Shown here: positions 1 to 7,711 of the stretch, in pieces
Numbering within the stretch: the stretch's first letter is position 1
How the letters are laid out: each line of letters begins with the position of its first letter
Source of the DNA: Cryobacterium roopkundense
GTDB lineage: Bacteria > Actinomycetota > Actinomycetes > Actinomycetales > Microbacteriaceae
Assembly (NCBI RefSeq): GCF_014200405.1
Contig: NZ_JACHBQ010000001.1
Span: 2,976,001-3,040,000, forward strand
Length of the DNA stretch: 64,000 nt
Reading direction: 5' to 3'
The notes under the pieces: generated by a model
Told to the model about the DNA's origin: nothing
What the model saw: only the letters and a program-made list of their open reading frames with translations
Database searches by the model: none
Made by a program: the position numbers and the translations under genes

Positions 1-634
1 CGACCTGGGCATCCGCTCCGGTCTCCTTGAACGTGGCGCTCGCCAGAATGCTCTCCGGCGCACCGAACAGGTCGAACGCGAACGACACCGGATACACCCC
101 GAGGTCGAGCAGCGCGCCGCCGCCGAGCGCGAGGTCGTTGAGGCGGTGCGCCGGGTCGTCGGGCAGCTTCTGGGTGTGGTCCACGAGGAGCGTGTGCACG
201 TCGCCGAGCGTTCCGGCGGCGATGATCTCGCGGATGCGCGCCATGTGCGGCAGGAACCGGGTCCACATGGCCTCCTGCACGAGCAGGTTCTTCGACGCGG
301 CGAGCGCCACGAGGGCACGGGCCTCGCCGGCGTTGAGCGTGAAAGACTTCTCGACCAAAACGTGCTTGCCGGCCTTCAGGGCGAGGGCGGCGTTGGCGGC
401 GTGGAGCGGATGCGGCGTGCTGACGTACACGACGTCGACCTCCGGATCGTTCACCAGGGCTTCGTAACTGGCGTGCGCATTCGGGATCCCGAACTCAGCC
501 GCGAACGCGTCGGCGGACTCCTGACTGCGTGACCCGACGGCCTGCACTGTGTGCCCGGTGAGCACGAGGTCTTCGGTGAAGGAGTGGGCGATGCCGCCCG
601 TGGCCAGGATTCCCCAGCGGATGCCGTGTGTCAT
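1..634 (-). CDS. Gfo/Idh/MocA family oxidoreductase, N-terminal part (gene runs off the window)
   Basis: The first 211 residues are visible; the C-terminus lies outside the window. An N-terminal Rossmann fold begins at residue 7 (WGILATGGIAHSF, a GxGxxA-type nucleotide loop). The family EK dipeptide is at residues 95-96 (HVLVEKSF). The typical GGGALLDLGVYP segment is near residues 171-182. Family members oxidise or reduce sugars, cyclitols or dihydrodiols with NAD(P). The substrate cannot be told from the sequence. The ATG at 634 starts exactly at the Rossmann beta strand, and no upstream in-frame extension looks coding. It is transcribed away from the MFS gene's 3' end, and another member of the family lies at 55.3 kb. 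Family call is firm, substrate unknown. Confidence 0.85.
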   Translation of the reverse strand, partial: MTHGIRWGILATGGIAHSFTEDLVLTGHTVQAVGSRSQESADAFAAEFGIPNAHASYEALVNDPEVDVVYVSTPHPLHAANAALALKAGKHVLVEKSFTLNAGEARALVALAASKNLLVQEAMWTRFLPHMARIREIIAAGTLGDVHTLLVDHTQKLPDDPAHRLNDLALGGGALLDLGVYPVSFAFDLFGAPESILASATFKETGADAQV

Positions 635-713
635 GTCCCGAGCCTAGGCGCTGTCCGCGCCCGCAACGCAGCATCCGCTCGCCCGGCGCGCGCCGCCGCG
701 CCGCAACCGCCGC

Positions 714-730
714 GCGCTACCGCCACAGCG
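714..730. repeat. Copy of the dispersed 17-bp intergenic word GCGCTACCGCC(A/C)CAGCG
   Basis: The intergenic gap between the oxidoreductase and the MFS gene holds GCGCTACCGCCACAGCG. The same word, allowing A/C at one position, recurs at 48007, 48089, 59050 and 59124, always between genes. Confidence 0.7.
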
Positions 731-768
731 ACCGCACCCCGCCACAGCGGCGCCCCGGAATGGGTGTA

Positions 769-2160
769 CTAGGCCGGGCCGGCGGCCTGCACCCGGGCGG
801 GCTTTGCGCCGTTCACAATTCCGAGGCCGGAGACCACCCCGGCGATGACCATCAGCACACCGGTGGCGATCACGGCGCGGTGCAGTCCCGCGAGGTCGAG
901 GGTCGAGCCCACCACGAAGCTCAGCGCCGCGATCGCCACGAGGCCCGCCACCCTGGACACCGCGTTGTTCACCGCGGAGGCGATCCCCGCCCGGGACGAG
1001 TCGATCGCACCGAGGATGGCGGAGGTGAGCGGGGCCACCGTGATGGTGAGGCCGAGGCCGAAGACCACGACACCGGGGAAGACCTCGCTCCAGTAGTTCA
1101 CCTCGTCGCTGATGCGCAGCATGAGAAAGAAGCCCGCCGCGCTCACAAGCGGCCCAACGCACATGAACAGGCGCGGCCCGTGCACGCCCGCGAGCCTGCC
1201 GAACAGGGTCGACAAGAGGATGCTGAAAATCGTCACGGGCAGCAGGGCGAGGCCCGCGAGGGTAGCGCTGTAGCCGCCCACTTGCTGCAGGAACACTGCG
1301 AGCACGAACGACCCGATCGACAGCGCCCCGTAGAAGAAGGTCGTCGCCACGTTGCCCACCGAGAAGTTGCGCACGTGGAACAGGCTCAGCGGCATCATCG
1401 GCTGTGGTGGGCGCCGCTCGTGCAGGATGAACGCGACGAACGACACCACGCCCACGATGGCCGGCACGAAGATCACCGGGCTCGCCCAGCCGAAGTTCGG
1501 CTGCTCGATCAGCGCGAACACCGGCAGTCCGAGGCCGACCACGCCGAGAACGGCACCGAGAACGTCGACGCGAGCTCCGGCATCCGCTGGCCGATCGGCG
1601 GGCAACCGGGCCAGCAGCACGAGCGTCACCGCGATCGGCAGCACGTTGATGGCGAACACAAGGCGCCACGACGCGAGGTCGACGAGCAGACCGCCGATGA
1701 GCGGGCCGGCGATGAAGGCGGTGCTGGTCCACGCGGTCCAGGACCCGATGGCGCGCGCCTGCGCCGCGCCCGAAAAGGTGGACAGGATGAGGGCCAGGGA
1801 ACTGGGCACGAGCAGCGCCCCGGCCACGCCCTGCAGGGCGCGTGCGCCGATGAGGAACGCCGCCGAGGGCGCCACCGCACAGAGTAAAGAGGCCACCAGA
1901 AACCCGACGAGTCCCCAGAACAGCACTCGCTTGCGTCCGAACGCATCGGAGAGCGAACCGGCGAGCAGGATGATGGCGCCGAGGGTGATGAGGTACGCGT
2001 CGACGACCCACTGCTGCGTGCTGATGCCGCCGCCGACTTCGCGGGTGATCGCCGGCAACGCCACGTTGATGACGGTGCCGTCGAGGAACGCGATGAACGA
2101 CGCGAGCACCGCAACGGTGAGCACGAGTCGTTGCACGGATGTCGACGGCTGGAGGGTCAT
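769..2160 (-). CDS. MFS drug:H+ antiporter, DHA2 (EmrB/QacA-like)
   Basis: A 463-residue, highly hydrophobic protein that probably exports a drug or other small molecule at the expense of the proton gradient. The DHA2 signature FLDGTVINVALPAI lies at residues 25-38 and the loop 2-3 motif GSLSDAFGRKR near residue 69-78. The length fits a 12-14 helix DHA2 carrier. The ATG at 2160 is chosen because the preceding in-frame stretch is hydrophilic and overlaps the neighbouring SDR region antisense. The gene is divergent from the SDR pseudogene 106 bp away. The substrate cannot be assigned. A second DHA2 pump is at 46.5 kb. Confidence 0.88.
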   Translation of the reverse strand: MTLQPSTSVQRLVLTVAVLASFIAFLDGTVINVALPAITREVGGGISTQQWVVDAYLITLGAIILLAGSLSDAFGRKRVLFWGLVGFLVASLLCAVAPSAAFLIGARALQGVAGALLVPSSLALILSTFSGAAQARAIGSWTAWTSTAFIAGPLIGGLLVDLASWRLVFAINVLPIAVTLVLLARLPADRPADAGARVDVLGAVLGVVGLGLPVFALIEQPNFGWASPVIFVPAIVGVVSFVAFILHERRPPQPMMPLSLFHVRNFSVGNVATTFFYGALSIGSFVLAVFLQQVGGYSATLAGLALLPVTIFSILLSTLFGRLAGVHGPRLFMCVGPLVSAAGFFLMLRISDEVNYWSEVFPGVVVFGLGLTITVAPLTSAILGAIDSSRAGIASAVNNAVSRVAGLVAIAALSFVVGSTLDLAGLHRAVIATGVLMVIAGVVSGLGIVNGAKPARVQAAGPA

Positions 2161-2265
2161 GAGAATAGTCTGCACCCGGCATCCGCTGTCCACACCCGGC
2201 AGGCCGCACGCGGGCCAGCGAACGGTGGCACACTGGCGCGTAATACACATCGAAGGGGACGGAAC

Positions 2266-3015
2266 ATGACAGGTTTTCAGTCCAAAGTTGCGCTCGTGAC
2301 GGGCGGCGGCTCGGGCATCGGCGCCGCTATCGCGAGGTAGCTCGCCGCGGCCGGGGCATCCGTTGTGGTGACCGATATTCACCTCGAGGCCGCGCAGGCC
2401 GTCGTCGACGAGATCGAGGCCGTCGGCCAGATCGCCGTGGCCGTGCAGCAGGACACCTCCGACCCGGCGCAGTGACACCGGGCCGTTCAGGTGGCCGTCG
2501 ACAGCTTTGGGGCCTTGCAGCTTGCGGTCAACAATGCCGACATCGCCCCCACACGCGCTCCGGTCGGTGAACTCGACATCGACGATTGGAAGCGCGTGAT
2601 CAACGTGAACCTCAGCGGCGTGGCCTACGGCCTCCGCTACCAAATCCCGGCCCTGCTGCACTCCGGGGGCGGCTCCATCGTGAACATCTCGTCGACCCTC
2701 GGCACCAACGGCGGACTCAACGCCGCAGCCTAGGTTGCCGCGAAACATGGCGTCGTGGGGCTCACGAAGGCCACGGCGCTCGAATATGCCGCGCGAGGCA
2801 TCCGCGTCAACGCCGTCGGCCCCGGTTACATCGAGACGCCCCTGCTCGCGGGGGTCCCCGCCGACATGCACGATGCCATTGTGGGCATGCGCACGATCGG
2901 CCGTCTGGGCACGGCTACGGAGGTGGCAAACCTGGTTCTCTTTCTGCTCTCAGAACAGGCGAGTTTCGTCACGGGCAGCTACCATCTCGTCGACGGGGGC
3001 TATTCGGCGCGCTGA
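2266..3015 (+). pseudogene. Short-chain dehydrogenase/reductase with three in-frame stop codons
   Basis: One continuous frame encodes a complete classical SDR of about 250 residues. It has the NAD-binding GGGSGIG loop near the start, NNAD in place of the usual NNAG, the SIVNISS strand with catalytic Ser, the VAAK end of the YxxxK motif, and a normal C-terminus (HLVDGGYSAR). The frame is broken by TAG at 2338-2340, TGA at 2473-2475 and TAG at 2731-2733. The last stop occupies the catalytic Tyr codon of YxxxK (TAG VAAK). No frameshift or indel is needed to read through. This is best explained as a young pseudogene decaying by point mutation. Recoding is unlikely because both TAG and TGA are involved. 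Confidence 0.9.
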
Positions 3016-3058
3016 GTGTCCCCTTTCGCCACGTGCGCGACCGGGCCACACTGTGCCT

Positions 3059-3934
3059 ATGAAAAGTGCACAAGCGGCAGACATGAGCGCCCGGGTGGCG
3101 GCCCTCTTCAATCGGGTGGCCGACACATACGATGCTGTCGGCGTGCCCTGGTTCGGTCCGATCGCTGAGCGGCTCGTGGCAGAGCTCGAGCCCCGGCCCG
3201 GCGAACGCGCTCTCGATCTCGGAACCGGTCGCGGCGCCGCGCTCTGGCCCCTCGCCGCGGCGGTGGGTCCCACAGGTCACGTCACCGCGATCGACCTCGC
3301 CGAGCAGATGATTGCGGCCACCCACGTTGACGCGGCGGCGCTCGGCCTCGACACCGTCACACTCCTGGTAGCCGATGCCTCGAACCCGGGCCTGGCGCAG
3401 GAGTTCGACCTCGCCGTCGCGTTGCTCGTGCTGTTCTTCCTGCCCGATCCGGCCTCCGCACTCCGCGCCTGGCGCGGGCTGCTCGTGCCCGGCTGCCGCC
3501 TCGGCGTGTCCACCTTCGGCCCGCGCGACGCTGCGTGGGAATCCGTCGACGCTGTCTTCACCCCGTACCTTCCGAAGCAGCTGCTTGATGCTCGTACCAG
3601 CGGCACACGCGGCCCCTTCGCAACGGATGCCGGTGTCGAAGGCCTGCTCACGAACGCCGGTTTCGCGCACACCCGCACCACCCACATCTCCCAGCCCGCG
3701 CATTTCGACGATGTCGACCAGTGGCACCGCTGGTCGATGTCGCATGGGCAGCGGTCGCATTGGCTGGCGGTTCCGGAACCGGCCAGGGCCGACGTGCTCG
3801 CGTTGGCCGCCGAGCGGCTCGAAGCCGCCCGCGACCCGCTCGGCGGTTTCACGCTCACCCAGCGCGTGCGGTTCACGGTGGGAACCCGGCCAGCCCTGTC
3901 GCGGCACTCGTCTGAACGGCGGGCACTCGTCTGA
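3059..3934 (+). CDS. Class I SAM-dependent methyltransferase
   Basis: A 291-residue protein resembling the UbiE/Methyltransf_11 group. SAM motif I, ALDLGTGRGA, is at residues 51-60 after a 50-residue N-terminal helix region (FNRVADTYD). Acidic post-I and post-II segments follow (VTAIDLAEQM; FDLAVALLVLFFLPDP). Such enzymes transfer a methyl group from SAM to a small molecule; the substrate is not predictable here. The ATG at 3059 is the first Met before the fold and lies 44 bp after the SDR stop. The last codons lie in a nested inverted repeat that also covers the stop. Confidence 0.85.
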   Translation: MKSAQAADMSARVAALFNRVADTYDAVGVPWFGPIAERLVAELEPRPGERALDLGTGRGAALWPLAAAVGPTGHVTAIDLAEQMIAATHVDAAALGLDTVTLLVADASNPGLAQEFDLAVALLVLFFLPDPASALRAWRGLLVPGCRLGVSTFGPRDAAWESVDAVFTPYLPKQLLDARTSGTRGPFATDAGVEGLLTNAGFAHTRTTHISQPAHFDDVDQWHRWSMSHGQRSHWLAVPEPARADVLALAAERLEAARDPLGGFTLTQRVRFTVGTRPALSRHSSERRALV

Positions 3935-3967
3935 GCGAGTGCCACCCGCGCACACGAGTGCCGCGAC
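3898..3967. repeat. Nested inverted repeats across the methyltransferase stop codon
   Basis: A perfect 14-bp outer inverted repeat (3898-3911 with 3954-3967, GTCGCGGCACTCGT) encloses an inner 8-bp hairpin (3922-3929 with 3936-3943, GGCACTCG). A 13-bp direct repeat (3903-3915 and 3922-3934) ends in TGA both times. No T-run follows, so if this is a terminator it is not a canonical intrinsic one. Confidence 0.7.
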
Positions 3968-4029
3968 GGGGACGGCGCGACACGGCACGCAGCTGAACTC
4001 ACGGATTCAGGGAGTAGACCTGAACCGAT

Positions 4030-4692
4030 ATGACTTCCCCGATGATTCTCTCCGCAGGCTTACTCGATCCCCGGACCCTGATCACGGGGGCCGGAGTATG
4101 GGGACTCCTGATCGTGTGCGCGGCGGTCTTCGCCGAGACGGGACTGCTGATCGGCTTCTTCCTGCCCGGGGATACCCTGCTCTTCTTCACCGGGCTCCTC
4201 ACCTTCAGCGGCGCCATCGCACAGCCACTCTGGCTCGTGATGCTGCTCGTGATTGTCGCCGCCGCGGCCGGCGACCAGGTGGGGTACTTCGTCGGCCGGC
4301 GGTCGGGGCCGGCCATCTTCGAGCGCCGCGAGTCCGGGCTGTTCAGCCGGCGGAGCGTCGAGCGCACCCAGGCGTTCTTCGACCGCTACGGGCCCTCAGC
4401 CGTGATGGTGGCCCGGTTCGTGCCCGTGGTGCGCACCTTCGCGCCGGTGGCGGCCGGGGTCGGCCGCATGCCGCGTCGCCTGTTCACCCTCTTCAACATT
4501 ATCGGCGGCACGGTCTGGACCGTCGTGATCGTGGGCTCCGGCTTCCTGCTCGCCCATATTGCGGGCGTTGCCGAGTTCGTGGGCCGCTACATCGACCTCG
4601 TTCTGGTGAGCATCGTCGTGCTCTCCGTGCTGCCGGTCCTGGTGCGAGCGCTCGTACTGCGTCGCCGCCGCACGGCGGCGGCCCCGCAATAG
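4030..4692 (+). CDS. DedA family inner-membrane protein
   Basis: A 220-residue integral membrane protein of the DedA/VTT family. Family members are proton-coupled lipid (for example undecaprenyl phosphate) flippases or help keep membrane homeostasis. Family hallmarks seen are FFLPGDTLLFFTG (about residues 42-54), with the Pro-Gly-Asp re-entrant loop, and ARFVPVVRTFAPVAAG near residue 125-140, with the conserved Arg residues. The protein ends in an Arg-rich cytoplasmic tail (LRRRRTAAAPQ). It is about 100 bp downstream of the methyltransferase and 38 bp upstream of a small gene in the same direction. The exact lipid substrate is not assignable. Confidence 0.9.
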   Translation: MTSPMILSAGLLDPRTLITGAGVWGLLIVCAAVFAETGLLIGFFLPGDTLLFFTGLLTFSGAIAQPLWLVMLLVIVAAAAGDQVGYFVGRRSGPAIFERRESGLFSRRSVERTQAFFDRYGPSAVMVARFVPVVRTFAPVAAGVGRMPRRLFTLFNIIGGTVWTVVIVGSGFLLAHIAGVAEFVGRYIDLVLVSIVVLSVLPVLVRALVLRRRRTAAAPQ

Positions 4693-4730
4693 GGAAGACT
4701 GGAACCTCGATCATCCAGTAAGGAACTCCT

Positions 4731-5000
4731 ATGATTACGCTGCACCAGGACGCCGACGGCTTCATCCGCATGAACCGGCACTTTCCGACGAAGACCCCCG
4801 TGTCCATCATCTTCAGCGACGGGTCGCAGGAGTCCTTCGTGGGCGAGCAGCTCAACGCCGTCTACGACCAGGCGCAGGCCGAATACCGCGCCGAGAACCA
4901 CCTCGACGCGAAGGGTTTCTCCCGCCGCCCGGCAAAGACTGTGCAGGCCCAGACCAGTATCACGTTCGTGAAGGTTCAGCCCGGACTCGCGTCGGCGTAA
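4731..5000 (+). CDS. Conserved-looking hypothetical protein, 89 aa
   Basis: I do not recognise this gene. It encodes 89 residues with no signal peptide or membrane segment, mixed alpha/beta in character (MITLHQDADGFIRMNRHF at the start). An AAGGAACTCCT-like purine stretch lies upstream of the ATG. It follows dedA closely in the same direction. Its last 41 bp overlap the 3' end of the convergent EamA gene, so the two tails are antisense to each other. Codon use matches the neighbours, which supports a real gene. Confidence 0.6.
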   Translation: MITLHQDADGFIRMNRHFPTKTPVSIIFSDGSQESFVGEQLNAVYDQAQAEYRAENHLDAKGFSRRPAKTVQAQTSITFVKVQPGLASA

Positions 5001-5859
5001 CACCCTTCGCTTTCAGGAGCGCGCCAGCGGCGACGGATGCCAGCACCACGACGACCCCGACGAGCTGCACCGCAGTGAGCACCTCCCCCGCCACGGCCCA
5101 CCCCAGCAGAATCGCTGCGACAGGGCTGAGCAGGGCAAGGAATCCGATGCGAGTCGCCGGGAGCTGCGCGATGCCTCGGAACCACAGCACGTAGGCCACG
5201 GCGGTACCCAGCACGGACAGGTACGCGTAGCCCCAGAAGTTGCCCGCCGTGAACGGTTCGGAGGGAAGCCCCTCACACACCAGCAGCAAGACCAGCAGGG
5301 TGAGCCCGCCGGCGAGGAGCTGCCACGCCGTCGTGGCGAGCGGCGAGGCGGGTTGGCCCCACTTCTTGGCGAGCACCAGCCCGACGGCCATCGAGAGGGT
5401 ACCGCCGGCAGCGGCCAGGAGTCCGAGGGAGTCGAGGGCCGCGCGGGATTGCAGCACGATGAGACTCACGCCGAGCACCCCGGCGAGTCCGGCTGCGAAT
5501 ACGCGCGGCGTCATGCGCTCGTGGAGGAAACGGCTCGCGAGAAGCGCGATAACCAGGGGCTGGATGCCGCCGATGATCGCCGCCGTGCCGCCCGGTAGCC
5601 GGTAGGCCGCCACGAACAGCAGCGCGAAGAAGGCACCGATGTTGAGCACGCCGAGCACCCAGGATTTCCACCACCAGCTGCCCCGTGGCAGCGTGCGCAC
5701 GATGAGTAGTAGCAGCACGCCGGCGGGCAGCGCGCGCAGGGTCGCGGCGAGCAGCGGTCGATCGGGCGGCAGAAACAGTGTCGTGGTGAGGTAGGTCGTG
5801 CCCCAGAGCAGGGGTGCAACCGCGGTGGCCAGGAGGAGAGCGTATTTATTGCTAAGCAC
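4960..5859 (-). CDS. EamA/DMT-family transporter
   Basis: A 299-residue protein with about ten hydrophobic helices in two EamA repeats. The first begins APLLWGTTYLTTT (residues 16-28) and the second follows the SLGLLAAAGGTLSMAVG stretch at mid-protein. The family exports amino acids, sugars or small metabolites; the substrate is unknown. Translation most likely starts at the GTG at 5859-5857, and this codon lies inside a CTAAG-CA-CTTAG palindrome. The gene is divergent from marR, which probably represses it. The 3' end overlaps the small hypothetical gene. Confidence 0.88.
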   Translation of the reverse strand: MLSNKYALLLATAVAPLLWGTTYLTTTLFLPPDRPLLAATLRALPAGVLLLLIVRTLPRGSWWWKSWVLGVLNIGAFFALLFVAAYRLPGGTAAIIGGIQPLVIALLASRFLHERMTPRVFAAGLAGVLGVSLIVLQSRAALDSLGLLAAAGGTLSMAVGLVLAKKWGQPASPLATTAWQLLAGGLTLLVLLLVCEGLPSEPFTAGNFWGYAYLSVLGTAVAYVLWFRGIAQLPATRIGFLALLSPVAAILLGWAVAGEVLTAVQLVGVVVVLASVAAGALLKAKGVTPTRVRAEPSRT

Positions 5860-5884
5860 TTAGCTAGTATACCTAAGAGCTTAG
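5851..5884. promoter_or_regulatory. Twin palindromic operators between EamA and MarR genes
   Basis: Two dyads with the same half-site, CTAAG-NN-CTTAG, lie at 5852-5863 (extended to GCTAAG-CA-CTTAGC, 5851-5864) and 5873-5884. Their centres are 21 bp apart, two helical turns, so two dimers would sit on the same DNA face. The first covers the EamA start codon; the second is 20 bp before the marR ATG. MarR regulators usually bind such dyads and repress both divergent genes. Confidence 0.7.
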
Positions 5885-5903
5885 CGTTTGCTACAGTGTA
5901 GAT

Positions 5904-6395
5904 ATGACCGGCCCTTTAGACCGCATCCTCGAACAGTGGCACGCGGAGCGACCGGACCTCGATGCCTCCCCGATGGCCGTCATCGGCCGGCTGAGCCGGG
6001 CATCCGTTGATGTCGACGCCAGGCTCGGGGCCACCTTCGCGCGCCACGGCCTGGATTCTTCGTCTTTCGACGTGCTCGCCACACTGCTGCGAACCGGGCA
6101 CCCGCATCAGCTCGCTCCGGCCGACCTCGCCCGCGACGCCATGATCAGTACCAGCGCCGTCGCCCAGCGGCTGAACAAACTCGAGCAGCGTGGCCTCATC
6201 GAGCGCGGCGCGAACCCGCACGACGGTCGCGGCACCCTCGTGACGCTCACGACGGCCGGGCGTGACCTCATCGAGGAAGCCCTACCGGATCACCTACTCA
6301 CGGAACACGCTATCGTCTCCGAGCTAAGCGCCGCCGAGCAGGCCCAGCTCGCTGCCCTGCTGCAGCGCGTCTCCGACGCCGCCCGTCGCCCCTGA
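5904..6395 (+). CDS. MarR family transcriptional regulator
   Basis: A 163-residue winged-helix protein. The recognition region TSAVAQRLNKLEQRGLIERG is followed by the wing DGRGTLVTLT (near residues 88-118), which is the standard MarR pattern, and by a C-terminal dimerisation helix rich in Ala and Leu. It is divergently transcribed from the EamA transporter gene with two matching palindromes between them. This suggests control of the transporter and of itself, with release by an unidentified ligand. Few bases separate the ATG from the second palindrome, so the mRNA may have a very short leader. The 3' end faces the E2 gene. Confidence 0.92.
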   Translation: MTGPLDRILEQWHAERPDLDASPMAVIGRLSRASVDVDARLGATFARHGLDSSSFDVLATLLRTGHPHQLAPADLARDAMISTSAVAQRLNKLEQRGLIERGANPHDGRGTLVTLTTAGRDLIEEALPDHLLTEHAIVSELSAAEQAQLAALLQRVSDAARRP

Positions 6396-6406
6396 GAACC
6401 TTCTCA
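6393..6406. terminator. Short dyad TGAGAA-CC-TTCTCA between convergent genes
   Basis: A perfect 6+2+6 palindrome overlaps the marR stop codon and lies 25 bp from the end of the convergent E2 gene. It could slow transcription from both sides, but it is short and has no T-run. It matches 12 of 14 positions of the dyad at 20867. Confidence 0.3.
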
Positions 6407-6430
6407 CGCGTCATGAGATGCGTGACCGGC

Positions 6431-7711
6431 TCAGGCCACGATGGTCCAGGGGTTCTCGATCAGGCGCGTCAGCGTCTGCAAGAACTTCGCGGCCAGCGCG
6501 CCGTCGATGATGCGATGGTCGGCCGACAGCGTGTAACGCATGCGGTAGCGCGCCACGACATCGTCACCCACCACCACGGCTTCTCGCGCCGTGCCGCCCA
6601 CGGCCAGAATCGCGCCCTCCGGAGGGTTGATGATGGCGGTGAACTGCTCCACGCCGAACATGCCGAGGTTGCTGATCGTGAACGTGCCGCCCGACATCTG
6701 CCCGGGCGTCAGTTTCTTGTCATTCGCGAGCGCCACGAGGTGCCTGGTCTCGGCGCCGAGCTGGCTGACCGTCTTCTGGTCGGCGTCGTCGATCACGGGC
6801 ACCATCAGGCCGTTCGCGGACGCCACGGCCACCCCCACGTTGATGCGGTTGTGCACGAGCATCTCAGTGCTCGCGTCGTCGATGTAGGAGGCATTCACAA
6901 GCGGATGCTCGCGCAGCGCGAGCGCGCTCGCGCGGATCAGCAGGTCGTTGACGCTCACCTTCGGCCGGCCGGCCGCAACGAGCTGTTCGTTGAGCTCGGC
7001 GCGCAGCAGCATGAGGTTTTCGGCATCCGCTGCCGCTGTCACGAAGAAGTGCGGGATGCTGCGGGCGCTTTCTCCCAGGCGGCGGGCTACGACGCGGCGC
7101 AGTGAGCTCAGCGGCACCGACTCGGGTGCGCGCTTGTCAGTTGGGGCGGGCGCGTGAGCGGATGGCGCTGCGAGCACGGGCGCGGCCGGCGCTGCAGATC
7201 CAGCGGGCTCCACCAGCGCGGGCGTTGCCGACGCGGCAGCATCGGCCGAGGACGAGAGCAGGTCAACGGTGTCGGCACGAATGATGCGCCCACCGGGGCC
7301 CGTGCCGCGCACGTGGCTGAGGTCGAGGTGGTTCTCGCGGGCGAGCTTGCGCACGAGAGGGGAGGCGAACATCCGCTCCCCCGTCTCGGGTACCGGGATC
7401 GGCACCGTCGGTTCGCCCAGGGCGGGCTCGACCGCGGCCTCGGGCGGAGCGGCGGGGGCCGACGCTTCGCTCGGCGTGCCGTCGTCGAGCAGCGCAATCG
7501 GGGCTCCGATCTTCGCGAGCTGCCCCTCTGGCACCAGGTATTCGCTGAGAATTCCGGCCTCGTAGGCCTCGTATTCCATGGTGGCTTTGTCGGTCTCGAT
7601 CTCCACGAGGAGGTCACCCACCTCCACGCGGTCGCCGGGCTGCTTGTGCCAGATCACGATCGCGCCTTCCTCCATGGTGTCGGAGAGACGCGGCATAGTG
7701 ATTTCGATCAT
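6431..7711 (-). CDS. 2-oxoacid dehydrogenase E2, dihydrolipoyl acyltransferase
   Basis: A 426-residue acyltransferase core of a 2-oxoacid dehydrogenase complex. A lipoyl domain occupies residues 1-75 with the lipoylated Lys at 42 in ETDKATME. An Ala/Pro-rich linker follows, then a peripheral-subunit-binding domain near residues 115-150 (FASPLVRKLAREN...GTGPGGRI). The catalytic domain ends in the active-site DHRIIDG with His 399. The start ATG overlaps the E1beta stop (ATGA). Family knowledge: the product is an acyl-CoA from pyruvate, a branched-chain oxo acid or acetoin. The sequence alone does not fix which. No E3 gene is adjacent, so a lipoamide dehydrogenase must be supplied from elsewhere. 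Confidence 0.93.
   Translation of the reverse strand: MIEITMPRLSDTMEEGAIVIWHKQPGDRVEVGDLLVEIETDKATMEYEAYEAGILSEYLVPEGQLAKIGAPIALLDDGTPSEASAPAAPPEAAVEPALGEPTVPIPVPETGERMFASPLVRKLARENHLDLSHVRGTGPGGRIIRADTVDLLSSSADAAASATPALVEPAGSAAPAAPVLAAPSAHAPAPTDKRAPESVPLSSLRRVVARRLGESARSIPHFFVTAAADAENLMLLRAELNEQLVAAGRPKVSVNDLLIRASALALREHPLVNASYIDDASTEMLVHNRINVGVAVASANGLMVPVIDDADQKTVSQLGAETRHLVALANDKKLTPGQMSGGTFTISNLGMFGVEQFTAIINPPEGAILAVGGTAREAVVVGDDVVARYRMRYTLSADHRIIDGALAAKFLQTLTRLIENPWTIVA

Noticed and set aside
628..1887. Long plus-strand open frame opposite the MFS gene
   Set aside because: It is a GC-rich shadow of the minus-strand transporter. It is rich in Arg, His and Gly, has no domain, and the transporter frame has clear DHA2 motifs.
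2266..3015. Translational recoding (selenocysteine or suppression) of the SDR stops
   Set aside because: Two different stop codons occur at three sites, one at a catalytic Tyr, with no SECIS-like or suppressor tRNA evidence. Decay or sequencing error is simpler.
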